Positions 1 to 9,145 of a DNA stretch of 64,000 nt are shown in pieces. The notes under the pieces are model-generated. The model was not told the origin of the DNA and did not search any database. It saw only the letters and a program-made list of their open reading frames with translations. This stretch comes from Rhodospirillales bacterium (GTDB lineage Bacteria; Pseudomonadota; Alphaproteobacteria; BOG-932; Roseiterribacteraceae). Positions within the stretch are counted from its first letter, which is position 1; every line of letters begins with the position of its first letter. Both the position numbers and the translations under genes were made by a program. The DNA is taken from positions 1 to 64,000 of the forward strand of contig PLTD01000237.1 in assembly GCA_003165335.1 (NCBI GenBank). The letters run 5' to 3'.

Positions 1-19
1 CTTCAGCCGGGGGAAGATG

Positions 20-868
20 TTAAGATTTGAGCTTATAGCCGGTGATGAGCATACGCAGGGTCGCGGCCCAGAGCAGCAAGTTTAAGCCGAGCAGCACGAC
101 GACGCCTTGCAACAGCGGCGCATCGGCATGCCCGATAAATCCGTATCGGAATCCGTCGATCATGTAGAAAAACGGGTTCAGATGGCTGATCGCACGCAGG
201 ACAGGCGGGAACTTGTCGACCGAATAGAATGTGCCGGACAGGAAGGTGAGCGGTGTGATGATGAAATTGGTCACCGCAGCGATATGGTCGAACTTATCGG
301 CCCAGATCGCCCCTATAACGCCAAGCAACGAAAGCATCATCGTCGCCAACAGGCTGAAGATCAGAATTGCAGCGAAATCGTAGATATGGACCGGAAGGAA
401 CAGCGCGATCGCCACGCCCGTAACCACGCCGACGATCAAACCGCGTACGACGCCGCCCAAAGTCCAGGCCAGAGCGAGTTCGACAGGCGATATCGGCGTC
501 ATCAGCACATCGACGATATTGCCTTGGACCTTGGAGATCATGACCGACGACGAAGTGTTGGCAAAGGCGTTCTGAGCCATTGCCATCATGATCAGCCCCG
601 GCGCCAGGAAATTGAAGAAGGATACACCGTCCACCAACCGCGGCGCGTTACCGGCTGCGCTACCCATCGACAGCGAAAACACTGCATAAAACAGCAAGGT
701 GGTCACAACCGGCGCGGCAATAGTCTGAGTGTAGACCTTCGCGAACCGGCGAACCTCCTTCATCAGCAAAGTCCAGAAGCCAATCCAGTTGACGCGACCC
801 ATCACTCGAGCGGCCGGCGGAGCAGCTGATCGCGCGATGGCGATGTCGGATGGCGGCAGAGAATCCAT
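20..868 (-). CDS. ABC-2 type transporter permease
   Basis: A 282-residue inner-membrane permease of the ABC-2 family. It would form the channel of an ABC exporter working with a separate ATPase that is not in view; that gene may lie just left of the window. After a cytoplasmic N-terminus of about 40 residues there are six predicted hydrophobic segments, with the conserved family region around residues 85-110 (a membrane segment rich in Ala and Met) and a C-terminal segment ending shortly before the Lys-Ser tail. The length is normal for the family. It is divergent from recX. The substrate cannot be told from the sequence: the family includes drug, polysaccharide and lipid exporters. Confidence 0.88.
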   Translation of the reverse strand: MDSLPPSDIAIARSAAPPAARVMGRVNWIGFWTLLMKEVRRFAKVYTQTIAAPVVTTLLFYAVFSLSMGSAAGNAPRLVDGVSFFNFLAPGLIMMAMAQNAFANTSSSVMISKVQGNIVDVLMTPISPVELALAWTLGGVVRGLIVGVVTGVAIALFLPVHIYDFAAILIFSLLATMMLSLLGVIGAIWADKFDHIAAVTNFIITPLTFLSGTFYSVDKFPPVLRAISHLNPFFYMIDGFRYGFIGHADAPLLQGVVVLLGLNLLLWAATLRMLITGYKLKS

Positions 869-978
869 TACCCTTGTATAGGTTCGCGACCGCGCACCTG
901 CAATCGGCCCTTGGCAATCCTGCCTTGCACGAGCAGGCTATGCGGATGGCACGATCCCAACCGCGACCGCCGACACGT

Positions 979-1500
979 ATGACAGAGACCTCTGTGGCGG
1001 AGGCGGCGCTTTTCTATCTAAGCCGCTTCGCCTCCTCGTCCGGCAATCTGCGGCGCGTGCTGATGCGAAAGGTGATTCGCTCTGCCGAGCATTACGGGGA
1101 CGACCCGGAACTGATGAAGCCGGTCGTCGATGCGCTTGTTGCCCGATACGCCGAAACCGGCGCAATCAACGACACTTTGTATGCCGACACACAAGTCCGC
1201 AAACTGCGTCGGCGGGGTGGTTCGGCGCGGGTGATACTCCAAAAACTGAATGCCAAGGGCGTTCCAGGCGAAATCATCGCAGAAACGGGCGCAACGCTGA
1301 CAGAGGGCGACGATCGAACAGCGGCGATGCTGTTTGCGAGGCGTCGGCGGCTGGGGCCTTTCCGGACAGAAAACCGGGTGGAGAACCGGCAACGCGACCT
1401 CGCTGCCCTTGGACGAGCAGGCTTCGGCTATCAGGTCGCGGCGGCGATCATCGACGCCGAAGACGCCGACGCACTGGCGGAAATGCTGGCCGGAAATTAG
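979..1500 (+). CDS. recX: RecX family regulatory protein
   Basis: RecX binds RecA filaments and limits recombinase activity. The protein is mostly charged helices with the three-helix repeat pattern of RecX, for example the segment with ALFYLSRFASSSGNLRRVL near its N-terminus and the region around KLNAKGVPGEII in the middle. The open frame extends upstream to position 850, where it would overlap the permease start, but ATG 979 gives a 173-residue protein of normal RecX length beginning just before the first conserved helix. recA is not in the window, so the gene stands apart from its target. Its last codons overlap the stop of the convergent mechanosensitive channel gene. Confidence 0.8.
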   Translation: MTETSVAEAALFYLSRFASSSGNLRRVLMRKVIRSAEHYGDDPELMKPVVDALVARYAETGAINDTLYADTQVRKLRRRGGSARVILQKLNAKGVPGEIIAETGATLTEGDDRTAAMLFARRRRLGPFRTENRVENRQRDLAALGRAGFGYQVAAAIIDAEDADALAEMLAGN

Positions 1501-3743
1501 GCGCTGTTGGCCGGCGGCGGCGCTTCAGGGGTAGGTTCAACACTTTCGGACTTGGTTGGTTTCCCAGACGGCAAGATCACCATGCTCTGCGGAAACGTGA
1601 GCGGTATTTTAAGCTCGTCGAATCGTTTCTTCAGCCGGCGGTTGAATTCGCGGCCGACCGTCCATTGTTGTATCGGCTTGGTCTTGAAGCGCGCCTGGAG
1701 CACGAGGGCGTCACTGCCGAATGAATCGACGCCGACGATCTCGATCGGCGCCAATATCTTTTCGCAGAACGCCATGTCGTTCTGGAGTTCCCTGCCCAAT
1801 GCGGTCACCACCTCGACTACATGGTCCGTATCCTGGGCGTAATCGACTTTGATGTTGAAAACATAATAGGCAAAGTCCTTGGTCATATTATTGACCGAAG
1901 TCACTGCGCTGAACGGCACCGTATGTACGCCCCCCGATCCGTCGCGCAATTTGATCGTGCGGATCGAAAAATGCTCAACCAGGCCGGAATGACCGCCGCC
2001 CAGATCGACCACATCGCCTACCGCAATGGTATTTTCGAACAGGATGAAGACACCGGTGATCACATCCTTGACCAGGGTCTGGGCGCCGAAACCGATCGCC
2101 AACCCAAACACCCCCGCCCCGGCAAGGAGAGGTGTGATATCGAGCCCGACTTCGGAGAGAACGATAAGTATGACGACGACGATCAAGAAGATCAGGAAAG
2201 CATTGCGCAGCAGCGGCAGTAAGGTCCGCACACGCTGGCTTCGCTCGACAGGCGTGCCGTCACGCACTGCACCGACGAGATAGCGTTCGATGATGGCCGA
2301 GACGAATTCCCAGGCGACAACGGCGCTGACTACGACCAGTGCGACGGAAATAAACCGCGCGGTCGCTGCACGCCCTGAAGCTGTCTCGAACCAGTCCAGC
2401 GTGTTGACGCCCCAGGCTTCGACGACCACGAGAACAGCGGCCAGCCAAACTAGAACCGAAAAAGAGGAGCGTACGAGCGGAAGATAGACGTCGACGCGCT
2501 GCTGCAGCCGAGGAAAGCGACTGTCGGTATTGTTGGAATAGGCGACGCCACTGACTATTAGGTTTTCGGCAACCAAAGCCAATAACCGCGCTCCGCCGAT
2601 AACCAGCAGCGACACAACCGTGCCGCGAACAACAAACTCAAAACCGCCCTCGATATCGAAAGCCCAAACACTGAAGGTCGCGATCAGGTAGGCAGACGCC
2701 AGCAAGTGCCAGACATCGGCCAACCGGCGGCGCATCGACCAGAAAGCGGAGGCTTTGAAAGACGCGTCCACACCGTCCGCATCACCCCGAATCCAGCGCG
2801 CGACGGCGTTACGCTTGCGCAGCACTAGTGTGACCAGAATGATCACAATGCTGAGACCGACGACTTTCAACGCGGCCGCGGCCGCTACCCTAGGCAAACC
2901 CAGCAGGCGCAGCGCGGAAATCCCAAACCAGCCGAAAGCCATGATTCCGGTAAGCCAGGAAATCCAGCGATGAAGAAAGCGAGCCGCACGGTCGTTGACC
3001 GGCAGCAAGCGCAAATTGGCATGACCAGGTGCCAATATAAGGCGCGACAACGCCATCGCGACCAATACCAGGAGACTGGCATTGATGATCGTCAAAATGG
3101 CCAGACTGACGACCGCTACCGGGGTCGTCAAAGTCATCAACGAATAGCCGACGATACCGAAAATCCCGACAGGTATTATTCCGAGCAGAAACCTCAGCAC
3201 GCCGCATAGAGTTCGACCGAGCAGACTATTGGTCCTCTGATTCTCAAGCCTACGACGGGGCCCCCGCAAGGCCAGATAGGCTAAAGCAAAACCCGCCGCG
3301 CCCGCCGCAAGCACCATCGCAAGAGAGACCGCCAGATACTCCCAATGAGCGCGTGTCGCAGGATTGCTCAGCTGGTGCGTAAACCAGCGCTCCGCAGCCG
3401 GCAGCCCCACGAAAGCCTCGCCCAACGCTCGAAACTCGTCCCCGCCTTCTTTAATGCGATTGAGCAGATAGTTCAGAAAACGTGACCCGACAGGCTCGGC
3501 CTCGGCCTGCTTGTGCGCTGCCTGCTGCAGGGTCAGAAGATTCAACTGATCAATCAATTTACCCCGGGCAACCGGATCGTTCAGCGTCTGGATCAATTCC
3601 TTAACTTGCGCAGGATCAACTGAAGGCGGCGGCGGCGTCTGTGCACTCGTTACCGCAGCTTCCATGGCCAATTGCGCATTGGCGGTCGGCCCGGGTACGG
3701 CGAAGCAGAGCAGGACAGCGAGTATGGCAAAATAGCGAATCAT
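1497..3743 (-). CDS. MscS-family mechanosensitive ion channel, large
   Basis: A 748-residue inner-membrane channel that would open under membrane tension to release solutes on osmotic downshock. It has a cleavable signal peptide (residues 1-23, ending in ANA), a periplasmic N-terminal region of about 100 residues, and about ten hydrophobic segments. The MscS core lies at roughly 520-700: the glycine/alanine-rich pore helix with [14 protein letters not shown] is clear, followed by the beta domain ([15 protein letters not shown]) and the C-terminal alpha/beta domain. The length, more than twice E. coli MscS, matches the MscK/YbdG-like or YnaI-like large subfamilies. It converges with recX, with overlapping stops, and diverges from msrB. 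Confidence 0.9.
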   Translation of the reverse strand: MIRYFAILAVLLCFAVPGPTANAQLAMEAAVTSAQTPPPPSVDPAQVKELIQTLNDPVARGKLIDQLNLLTLQQAAHKQAEAEPVGSRFLNYLLNRIKEGGDEFRALGEAFVGLPAAERWFTHQLSNPATRAHWEYLAVSLAMVLAAGAAGFALAYLALRGPRRRLENQRTNSLLGRTLCGVLRFLLGIIPVGIFGIVGYSLMTLTTPVAVVSLAILTIINASLLVLVAMALSRLILAPGHANLRLLPVNDRAARFLHRWISWLTGIMAFGWFGISALRLLGLPRVAAAAALKVVGLSIVIILVTLVLRKRNAVARWIRGDADGVDASFKASAFWSMRRRLADVWHLLASAYLIATFSVWAFDIEGGFEFVVRGTVVSLLVIGGARLLALVAENLIVSGVAYSNNTDSRFPRLQQRVDVYLPLVRSSFSVLVWLAAVLVVVEAWGVNTLDWFETASGRAATARFISVALVVVSAVVAWEFVSAIIERYLVGAVRDGTPVERSQRVRTLLPLLRNAFLIFLIVVVILIVLSEVGLDITPLLAGAGVFGLAIGFGAQTLVKDVITGVFILFENTIAVGDVVDLGGGHSGLVEHFSIRTIKLRDGSGGVHTVPFSAVTSVNNMTKDFAYYVFNIKVDYAQDTDHVVEVVTALGRELQNDMAFCEKILAPIEIVGVDSFGSDALVLQARFKTKPIQQWTVGREFNRRLKKRFDELKIPLTFPQSMVILPSGKPTKSESVEPTPEAPPPANSA

Positions 3744-3854
3744 TGTTTCAACTTAGCTTCAAATGACGGTCACAGCGACATATCCGGACAAAACCCGCTC
3801 AGTGCCCTAAAGCTCCCGGTTTACAGTCGGGACGCGCTTACTTATCTTGGAGAG

Positions 3855-4256
3855 ATGAGCGAAAAAATCGAACGATCGGACGACGAGTGGCGCAAGCTGC
3901 TTTCTCCAGAAGAATACCAAATTCTGCGCCAAAAAGGCACGGAACGCGCCTTCACAGGTCATTATTACAAGACCAAGGACAACGGGACATATGTCTGTGC
4001 TGCATGCGGACATGAGTTGTTCAGCGCCGACACGAAATACGACTCCGGGTCCGGTTGGCCCAGTTTCTTTGCGCCGCTGGCCGGTGAATCTGTCGCAACC
4101 GAAACAGACCGCAGCCACGGTATGGTCAGGACTGAGGCCATGTGCGCACGCTGCGGCTCGCATCTGGGCCATGTTTTTGAGGATGGCCCTGCCCCAACCG
4201 GCTTGCGGTACTGCATGAATTCGGTGTCGCTGAAGCTGAAGCCTAAAGACGGTTAA
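3855..4256 (+). CDS. msrB: Peptide-methionine (R)-S-oxide reductase
   Basis: MsrB reduces the R-epimer of methionine sulfoxide in oxidised proteins. The frame is open upstream, but ATG 3855 is preceded by a GGAGAG ribosome site and gives the usual compact 133-residue enzyme. The zinc site is complete (C48-x2-C51 and C97-x2-C100). The catalytic cysteine is C120 in the RYCMNSVSL motif, and GSGWPSFF and [10 protein letters not shown] are the family signatures. No msrA domain is fused. It has no signal peptide, so it is cytoplasmic. Confidence 0.96.
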   Translation: MSEKIERSDDEWRKLLSPEEYQILRQKGTERAFTGHYYKTKDNGTYVCAACGHELFSADTKYDSGSGWPSFFAPLAGESVATETDRSHGMVRTEAMCARCGSHLGHVFEDGPAPTGLRYCMNSVSLKLKPKDG

Positions 4257-4339
4257 ACCCAGACGTCGATGTGCAGCCTCCCTGTCGGGTGCAGGCTGTG
4301 CTAATATTTGATCGGTGAATCGATACTGGGAGGCGGAAA

Positions 4340-5125
4340 GTGCGATCGGGCGCTGCGCGGACACCATTGATCATTGCGGGAATAGCCGCGCTTTTGACTT
4401 ACGCCATCGCTGGTCATCAGACGCCCTTCGGGTTTCTCCACAAGATCCGTTCGCTGCACCATCACTACGCGCTCGCCAAGCCCGGTCAGGGCGGCAACGC
4501 TGCAGAGGCTGCAACCGAGACTCAAGATGAGGCCGCACGAGATGCCGCTGAGGATCGGGATAGCCGATCCGAAAGCGAGACGCGTTCCCTTGCGCCATTC
4601 GACAGCATAGTGATCGATGACAATGCTAAAGCGACAATTGCCATCGGCGACACCCAGTCCATTACTGTGTCATCACCCGACGGACGGTCCGATAAAATTG
4701 TCACACGCGTTGAGGACGGCAAGCTGCGCATCACGGGTCACGCAGGCGAGGCACTCGTGCGTGTGACGGTCCCCCACCTGCATGCACTTCAGATAAACGG
4801 CGCGGGGGATGTGTCTCTCGACGGACTCCGCGATCCGATATCGATCAAGACAAACGGGCCGGTTCATCTATCTGCAAGCGGTGCGGTCGACTCAGCCGAT
4901 CTGATACTGAACGGCCCCAGCAAACTGCTTTTTACAAAGCTGGAAACCAAGAACATGACCATCCAGTTGAATGGTATTGGGGAGGCCGAGGTGTTTGCGA
5001 CACAAAACCTAAATGCCGAGGTGCATGGCATCGGTCAAGTTCGTTATCTCGGGGATCCGCATACCGTATCTATCATACGCGGCCTGGGCTCAGTCGAGCG
5101 CCTGTCCGTCTCGCGCCAGGGCTAA
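4340..5125 (+). CDS. GIN-domain (DUF2807) cell-envelope protein
   Basis: A 261-residue protein with one N-terminal hydrophobic segment (about residues 8-25), a charged low-complexity linker (about 55-85), and a C-terminal beta-rich domain of the DUF2807 type (head GIN domain). The repeated short strands, such as LHALQINGAGDVSLDGL and LNAEVHGIGQVRYLGDP, are typical of that beta-helix. Such proteins are exported and membrane-anchored with no established biochemical role. The start is GTG 4340, chosen because a GGGAGG ribosome site sits just before it. Its stop is 99 bases before purB, and a short GC hairpin lies between them (5170-5187). Confidence 0.7.
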   Translation: MRSGAARTPLIIAGIAALLTYAIAGHQTPFGFLHKIRSLHHHYALAKPGQGGNAAEAATETQDEAARDAAEDRDSRSESETRSLAPFDSIVIDDNAKATIAIGDTQSITVSSPDGRSDKIVTRVEDGKLRITGHAGEALVRVTVPHLHALQINGAGDVSLDGLRDPISIKTNGPVHLSASGAVDSADLILNGPSKLLFTKLETKNMTIQLNGIGEAEVFATQNLNAEVHGIGQVRYLGDPHTVSIIRGLGSVERLSVSRQG

Positions 5126-5169
5126 GCCCGATACGGCGCATCGCCGGCGAAATTCCGTTATGACTCCTG

Positions 5170-5187
5170 GCGGGCGCTTAGGCCCGC
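5170..5187 (+). other. Short GC hairpin in the purB leader
   Basis: GCGGGC at 5170-5175 pairs with GCCCGC at 5182-5187 around a 6-base loop. No run of T follows, so it is a weak candidate for the 3' end of the GIN-domain transcript. It could also be structure in the purB 5' leader. Confidence 0.3.
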
Positions 5188-5224
5188 GCCATCGAACTCG
5201 CATGAAAGCTGATAGAGACCTCGC

Positions 5225-6520
5225 ATGATTCCTCGTTATAGCCGCGCCGAAATGGCAAACATTTGGGAACCGCAAAACCGTTTCCGCATCTGGTTCGAAA
5301 TCGAGGCCCACGCCTGCGATGCGATGGCAGAACTCGGAACGATTCCCAAGGAGGCGGCTAAAGCGATTTGGGAGCGCGGAGCCTTCGAGCCGGACCGCAT
5401 AGACGAGATCGAGCGCGAAACCCGCCACGATGTCATCGCCTTCCTCACCAACGTCAGCGAACATGTCGGTCCGGAGGCGCGATTTCTGCATCAGGGCATG
5501 ACCTCGTCGGATGTACTCGACACAGCATTTGCGGTGCAGTTGACCCAGGCGGCGGATTTACTGCTGAAAGACCTGGATGCGGTCATAAACGCGATTCGTC
5601 GCCGCGCGCTGGAACATGCCCACACACTGACCATCGGGCGCAGCCACGGCATCCACGCCGAGCCAACGACTTTCGGCCTGAAGCTTGCCGGCCATTGGGC
5701 GGCATTCAAACGCAACCGGGAGCGACTGCTGGCCGCGCGGGCCGAAATTGCCACCTGCGCCATCTCGGGACCGGTCGGGACATACGCCACGGTCGATCCC
5801 AGAGTCGAAGCCCATGTCGCGAAAATGCTCGGATTGACCCCCGAGACGGTTTCGACCCAGGTCATCCCTCGAGACCGCCACGCCCAGTTCTTTGCGACCC
5901 TGGGCGTCATAGCCGCATCGATGGAAAACCTGGCAACCGAGGTCCGGCATTTGCAACGATCGGAAGTTCTTGAGGCGGAGGAATATTTCGCACCGGGCCA
6001 GAAGGGCTCGTCTGCGATGCCGCATAAGCGCAACCCCGTGTTATCCGAAAACATCACCGGTCTGGGGCGGCTGATCCGGGGGTATGTGACGCCTGCTCTT
6101 GAGAACGTCACTCTGTGGCACGAGCGCGATATCTCCCACTCCTCGGTCGAACGCGTGATCGGTCCGGATGCAACCATCGCGCTTGATTTCGGACTGGTGC
6201 GGTTGGCCGGATTAATCGATCGACTGATTATTCACCCCGAAAATATGCGCAAGAACCTCGATTCACTGAAAGGGCTGGTTTTCTCGCAGCGTGTACTTCT
6301 CGCGCTTACCCAAGCGGGCATGAGCCGTGAAGACTCATACCGGACGGTGCAAAGCACCGCGATGCGTGTGTGGGACGAGCGCAAGGATGATTTCCGGAGT
6401 CTCTTGAGCCAAAACCCTCAGGTGACCGGCCTTTTGGCCCCAGAACATCTCGATGCCATTTTCGACTACAGCTACTATACGAGCCATGTAGATACGATCC
6501 TGGCACGACTGGAAGATTGA
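5225..6520 (+). CDS. purB: Adenylosuccinate lyase
   Basis: PurB catalyses two fumarate-releasing steps of purine synthesis: SAICAR to AICAR, and adenylosuccinate to AMP. At 431 residues it matches the compact bacterial form. The fumarase/aspartase-superfamily signature is intact as GSSAMPHKRNP. The HGIHAEPTTFGLK and TSSDVLDTA motifs that frame the active site are present, and the N-terminus MIPRYSRAEMANIWEPQNRF is typical. It is probably transcribed alone or with the GIN gene. It converges on the EAL gene, with only 7 bases between the two stops. Confidence 0.97.
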   Translation: MIPRYSRAEMANIWEPQNRFRIWFEIEAHACDAMAELGTIPKEAAKAIWERGAFEPDRIDEIERETRHDVIAFLTNVSEHVGPEARFLHQGMTSSDVLDTAFAVQLTQAADLLLKDLDAVINAIRRRALEHAHTLTIGRSHGIHAEPTTFGLKLAGHWAAFKRNRERLLAARAEIATCAISGPVGTYATVDPRVEAHVAKMLGLTPETVSTQVIPRDRHAQFFATLGVIAASMENLATEVRHLQRSEVLEAEEYFAPGQKGSSAMPHKRNPVLSENITGLGRLIRGYVTPALENVTLWHERDISHSSVERVIGPDATIALDFGLVRLAGLIDRLIIHPENMRKNLDSLKGLVFSQRVLLALTQAGMSREDSYRTVQSTAMRVWDERKDDFRSLLSQNPQVTGLLAPEHLDAIFDYSYYTSHVDTILARLED

Positions 6521-6527
6521 TGGGGAA

Positions 6528-7358
6528 CTATAACTGCGGGATCTGAACCTGTTCCAAGCGGCGCACCAATCCGGCCGCTGGGACGGGAGCGCCAAAATAC
6601 ATCCCCTGCCCGTAGCGGCATCCTAGAGCCGCCAGCGCATCGGCGACTTCCCGTTCCTCCACACCTTCGGCAACTGCGCTCAGTCCCATCGATTGGGACA
6701 GGCCGATGATCGACCGCACGATAGCCTCGCTTCGCGGCGATCGGACGATTGCCTCGGAAAATGATCTGTCGATCTTGATGCAGTCGATAGGCAAGCGGTG
6801 CAAATAGACAAGACTGGAATAACCCGTGCCGAAATCATCGAGGGCGAAAGTTATACCCATTTCCCTCAGCCGATCCATAATCAGACCGGCGGCGTCCTTA
6901 TCCTTGATCAGTAGCGTCTCAGTGATTTCGAACTGCAGTCGCGTATATCGGCCGCGTCCGGAATCAATCAGAGCAGCTAAGCGATCTATGATTGCAGTGT
7001 CGAGCAAATGCACCGCCGAGAGATTCACGCTGAGCAGTAAGGGGCCCTCTGTCACCGGGCAAGCAGCGAGCGCATCCTCCATTATCTGCCAGGCGCGATC
7101 CAAAATGACTGAATCGATTGCGCGAATCAGCCCGTTGGCTTCGGCGATGCCGACGAATTCGGCTGGTTCGACCAGACCACGAGACGGATGTCGCCACCGC
7201 GCCAGTGCTTCGAATCCGACAAGCGAATAATCGCTGAGATTAACGATGGGTTGAAAAAAAGGCTCAAATTCCAGGGCTTCCAAGCCACCCTGAATCTGGC
7301 CGGCCGGGCTCAGTGCAATATCGGCACAAATTTCGAGAGTTTCGGCATTCACGGCCAT
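6528..7358 (-). CDS. Stand-alone EAL-domain c-di-GMP phosphodiesterase
   Basis: A 276-residue cytosolic protein that is almost entirely one EAL domain, with no GGDEF, PAS or membrane part. The catalytic and metal-binding set appears complete: E50-A-L, N112 (VNLS), E144 (FEITE), D174-D175 (DDFGTGYSS), K195 (IKIDRSF), E231 (AEGVEE) and Q251. It should therefore hydrolyse cyclic di-GMP to pGpG. The short N-terminal extension (1-28) carries no recognisable sensor. No diguanylate cyclase is nearby. The 371-base space upstream offers room for its own promoter. Confidence 0.9.
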   Translation of the reverse strand: MAVNAETLEICADIALSPAGQIQGGLEALEFEPFFQPIVNLSDYSLVGFEALARWRHPSRGLVEPAEFVGIAEANGLIRAIDSVILDRAWQIMEDALAACPVTEGPLLLSVNLSAVHLLDTAIIDRLAALIDSGRGRYTRLQFEITETLLIKDKDAAGLIMDRLREMGITFALDDFGTGYSSLVYLHRLPIDCIKIDRSFSEAIVRSPRSEAIVRSIIGLSQSMGLSAVAEGVEEREVADALAALGCRYGQGMYFGAPVPAAGLVRRLEQVQIPQL

Positions 7359-7729
7359 TGCGTTCAGTGATGATCCATCTGATGTCGTTCAACGTATCGA
7401 TATGGTGGATTTTAATCTATTTTAAATATGCTTTAATTAATCGTGATGCAATTCACGCTCGCCCCGGTGAATTGATAAACAGCTCCCCGGGCATATTGTT
7501 CTCATTCCCAAAACGCAGCAGGGAAAGCCTCACAATCCCGCATCGGAGCCTCGATGATGCTATAGTCGCTTTCAGGGAGCTCGAGGCGCATCTGGATCGG
7601 GCCAATTCTAATCGACATTGCGAAGGATCGAGCCGCCCCTTTGATAGACGAACAGCCTATCTCCTCGACGGTTGAAGATATCGTTCCGCCGTCTCAACAT
7701 TCCGCCCCCGCATCAAAGGCAGGCAGACC
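7359..7729. other. Intergenic region between the EAL and YihY genes
   Basis: 371 bases between two divergent genes, with an AT-rich stretch at about 7405-7445 that is the likely promoter zone. A small inverted repeat, CGTGA-N6-TCACG, lies at about 7441-7456. Open frames crossing it have no ribosome site and no recognisable protein. No gene is called here. Confidence 0.4.
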
Positions 7730-8608
7730 ATGACCCTGCGCAAGAGCGTCATGCTCGTTTGGAAGGCGCTCGATGGAATGTCATCGCGAAACGGGTTCGA
7801 AATTGCTGGCTATATTGCGTTTACGGTTATGCTTTCGCTCTTCCCTTTCATGATTTTCCTCGTTTCGATCGCAGGCTTCTTCGGCGACACCAGCACCGGC
7901 GAGAATTTCATGAATACGATATCGGTTATCGCCCCACCCGAGGTAACTAAAACGCTCCAGCCGGCAATTCAACAGGTGGTGCAGAATCGCAGCGGCAGTC
8001 TTTTGACGATAGGCTTAGCATTGGCACTTTATTCCGCGTCGTCGGCAGTTTCTGCTTTGAGACTGGCGCTCAATCTGGCCTATGGGATCGATGAAACACG
8101 CTCCTTCTGGCTGCGAAAAGCCCAAGATTTTGGCGTCGTCATCGTGGGCTCGGTATTTCTGGTTTTGATCTCCGCAGCAATTATTTTGGGTCCGTGGGTG
8201 TGGAAAGTGATCGCCTGGACAACGATCGTCGATGAAGAGGACCGGAATATCTGGCACGTTGCACGATACAGCTTCACGCTTGTCGTCCTGGCTGGGGGCG
8301 TGGTCGTGCTGCATCGGATTCTGCCGAATTGCAGATTGACCGTGCGTCAGATATTGCCGGGAGCCTTGGCGACAACAATCGCGTGGATCGCCGCTGCCAG
8401 CGTTCTGACCTTCTATTTCGGTCGCATTAGCGATTATACGGCAACCTACGGCAGTTTGGGTGGGGTTATCATCACCCTGTTGTTCTTCTACGTCACCGGC
8501 ATCATCTTTATCTTCGGCGGAGAATTGAACGCGGCCATGATGGCTCACAAGAAAGAAATTAAGGTCGTGCCGAACCAGGAGTTGCAGCCATTACCCCTAA
8601 AATCCTAG
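7730..8608 (+). CDS. YihY/BrkB-family inner-membrane protein
   Basis: A 292-residue polytopic protein of the YihY/virulence-factor-BrkB family. About six hydrophobic segments are seen, with the family region of the first ([19 protein letters not shown]) and the C-terminal loop [19 protein letters not shown] before the last helix. The family once went under the name ribonuclease BN, which is now considered a mis-assignment, so no enzymatic role should be inferred. The gene overlaps the next one (creA-like): the creA ribosome site and start codon lie inside the last ten codons of this gene, which suggests translational coupling. Confidence 0.85.
   Translation: MTLRKSVMLVWKALDGMSSRNGFEIAGYIAFTVMLSLFPFMIFLVSIAGFFGDTSTGENFMNTISVIAPPEVTKTLQPAIQQVVQNRSGSLLTIGLALALYSASSAVSALRLALNLAYGIDETRSFWLRKAQDFGVVIVGSVFLVLISAAIILGPWVWKVIAWTTIVDEEDRNIWHVARYSFTLVVLAGGVVVLHRILPNCRLTVRQILPGALATTIAWIAAASVLTFYFGRISDYTATYGSLGGVIITLLFFYVTGIIFIFGGELNAAMMAHKKEIKVVPNQELQPLPLKS
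8577..8592 (+). promoter_or_regulatory. Ribosome site and AUU start of the creA-like gene
   Basis: AGGAG at 8577-8581 is followed after 8 bases by ATT at 8590-8592. In this reading frame a TAA stop lies at 8560-8562, and there is no ATG, GTG or TTG between it and the conserved coding region. ATT is therefore the best start, and the codons after it encode a clean signal peptide. Confidence 0.6.
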
Positions 8609-9066
8609 TCGCCCTTTCCCTCATCGCGGTCACGATCTCAGCGGCCAACGCGGAGGACATCGGCAGTGTCAATACGACATTCAAAGTCCTCGGGCCGGAT
8701 AACAAGATCGTCGTGCAGGCTTTCGACGATCCCGACATCGAAGGTGTGGCCTGTTATCTTTCAGGCGCTCGAACTGGCGGCATTAAAGGCGGCCTTGGAC
8801 TGGCCGAAGATACCTCGGATGCGTCGATCGCCTGCCGACAGGTTGGACCGATATCCATCAAGAACAAATTCGAGAATGGGGACCAGGTGTTCAGCGAAAA
8901 GCGGTCGCTCCTTTTCAAGCGCTTGCGGGTGGTGCGTTTCTTGGACCAAAAGCGCAACACTCTTGTCTATCTTGCCTATAGCGACAAACTGATAGACGGC
9001 TCACCCAAAAACAGCGTCAGTTCAGTTCCCATCATGCCCTGGCCGAACTCCCTGACTGGCAAATAA
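8590..9066 (+). CDS. creA: CreA-like periplasmic protein with a non-standard AUU start
   Basis: The translated frame is a secreted protein of about 158 residues. It has a signal peptide ([13 protein letters not shown]... ending in ANA) followed by the CreA family body, in which [35 protein letters not shown] and the paired cysteines ([13 protein letters not shown]) are recognisable. CreA proteins are conserved periplasmic proteins of unknown function. No ATG, GTG or TTG lies between the in-frame stop at 8560 and the mature domain. The first GTG (8713) falls inside the conserved domain and would remove both the signal peptide and about 20 conserved residues. I therefore assign ATT 8590. A base error changing an ATG to ATT is the alternative. 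Confidence 0.75.
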   Translation: MTPKILVALSLIAVTISAANAEDIGSVNTTFKVLGPDNKIVVQAFDDPDIEGVACYLSGARTGGIKGGLGLAEDTSDASIACRQVGPISIKNKFENGDQVFSEKRSLLFKRLRVVRFLDQKRNTLVYLAYSDKLIDGSPKNSVSSVPIMPWPNSLTGK

Positions 9067-9145
9067 GACCGTCGGAGCGGAACGAAGGGTCACGGCTTCC
9101 GGTTTCCACCCCACGAACACTGGAACCGAACCGGGTAATATTGAG

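Noticed and set aside
850-978. Upstream part of the recX open frame
   Set aside because: It would overlap the divergent permease start and precedes the conserved RecX region; ATG 979 is preferred.
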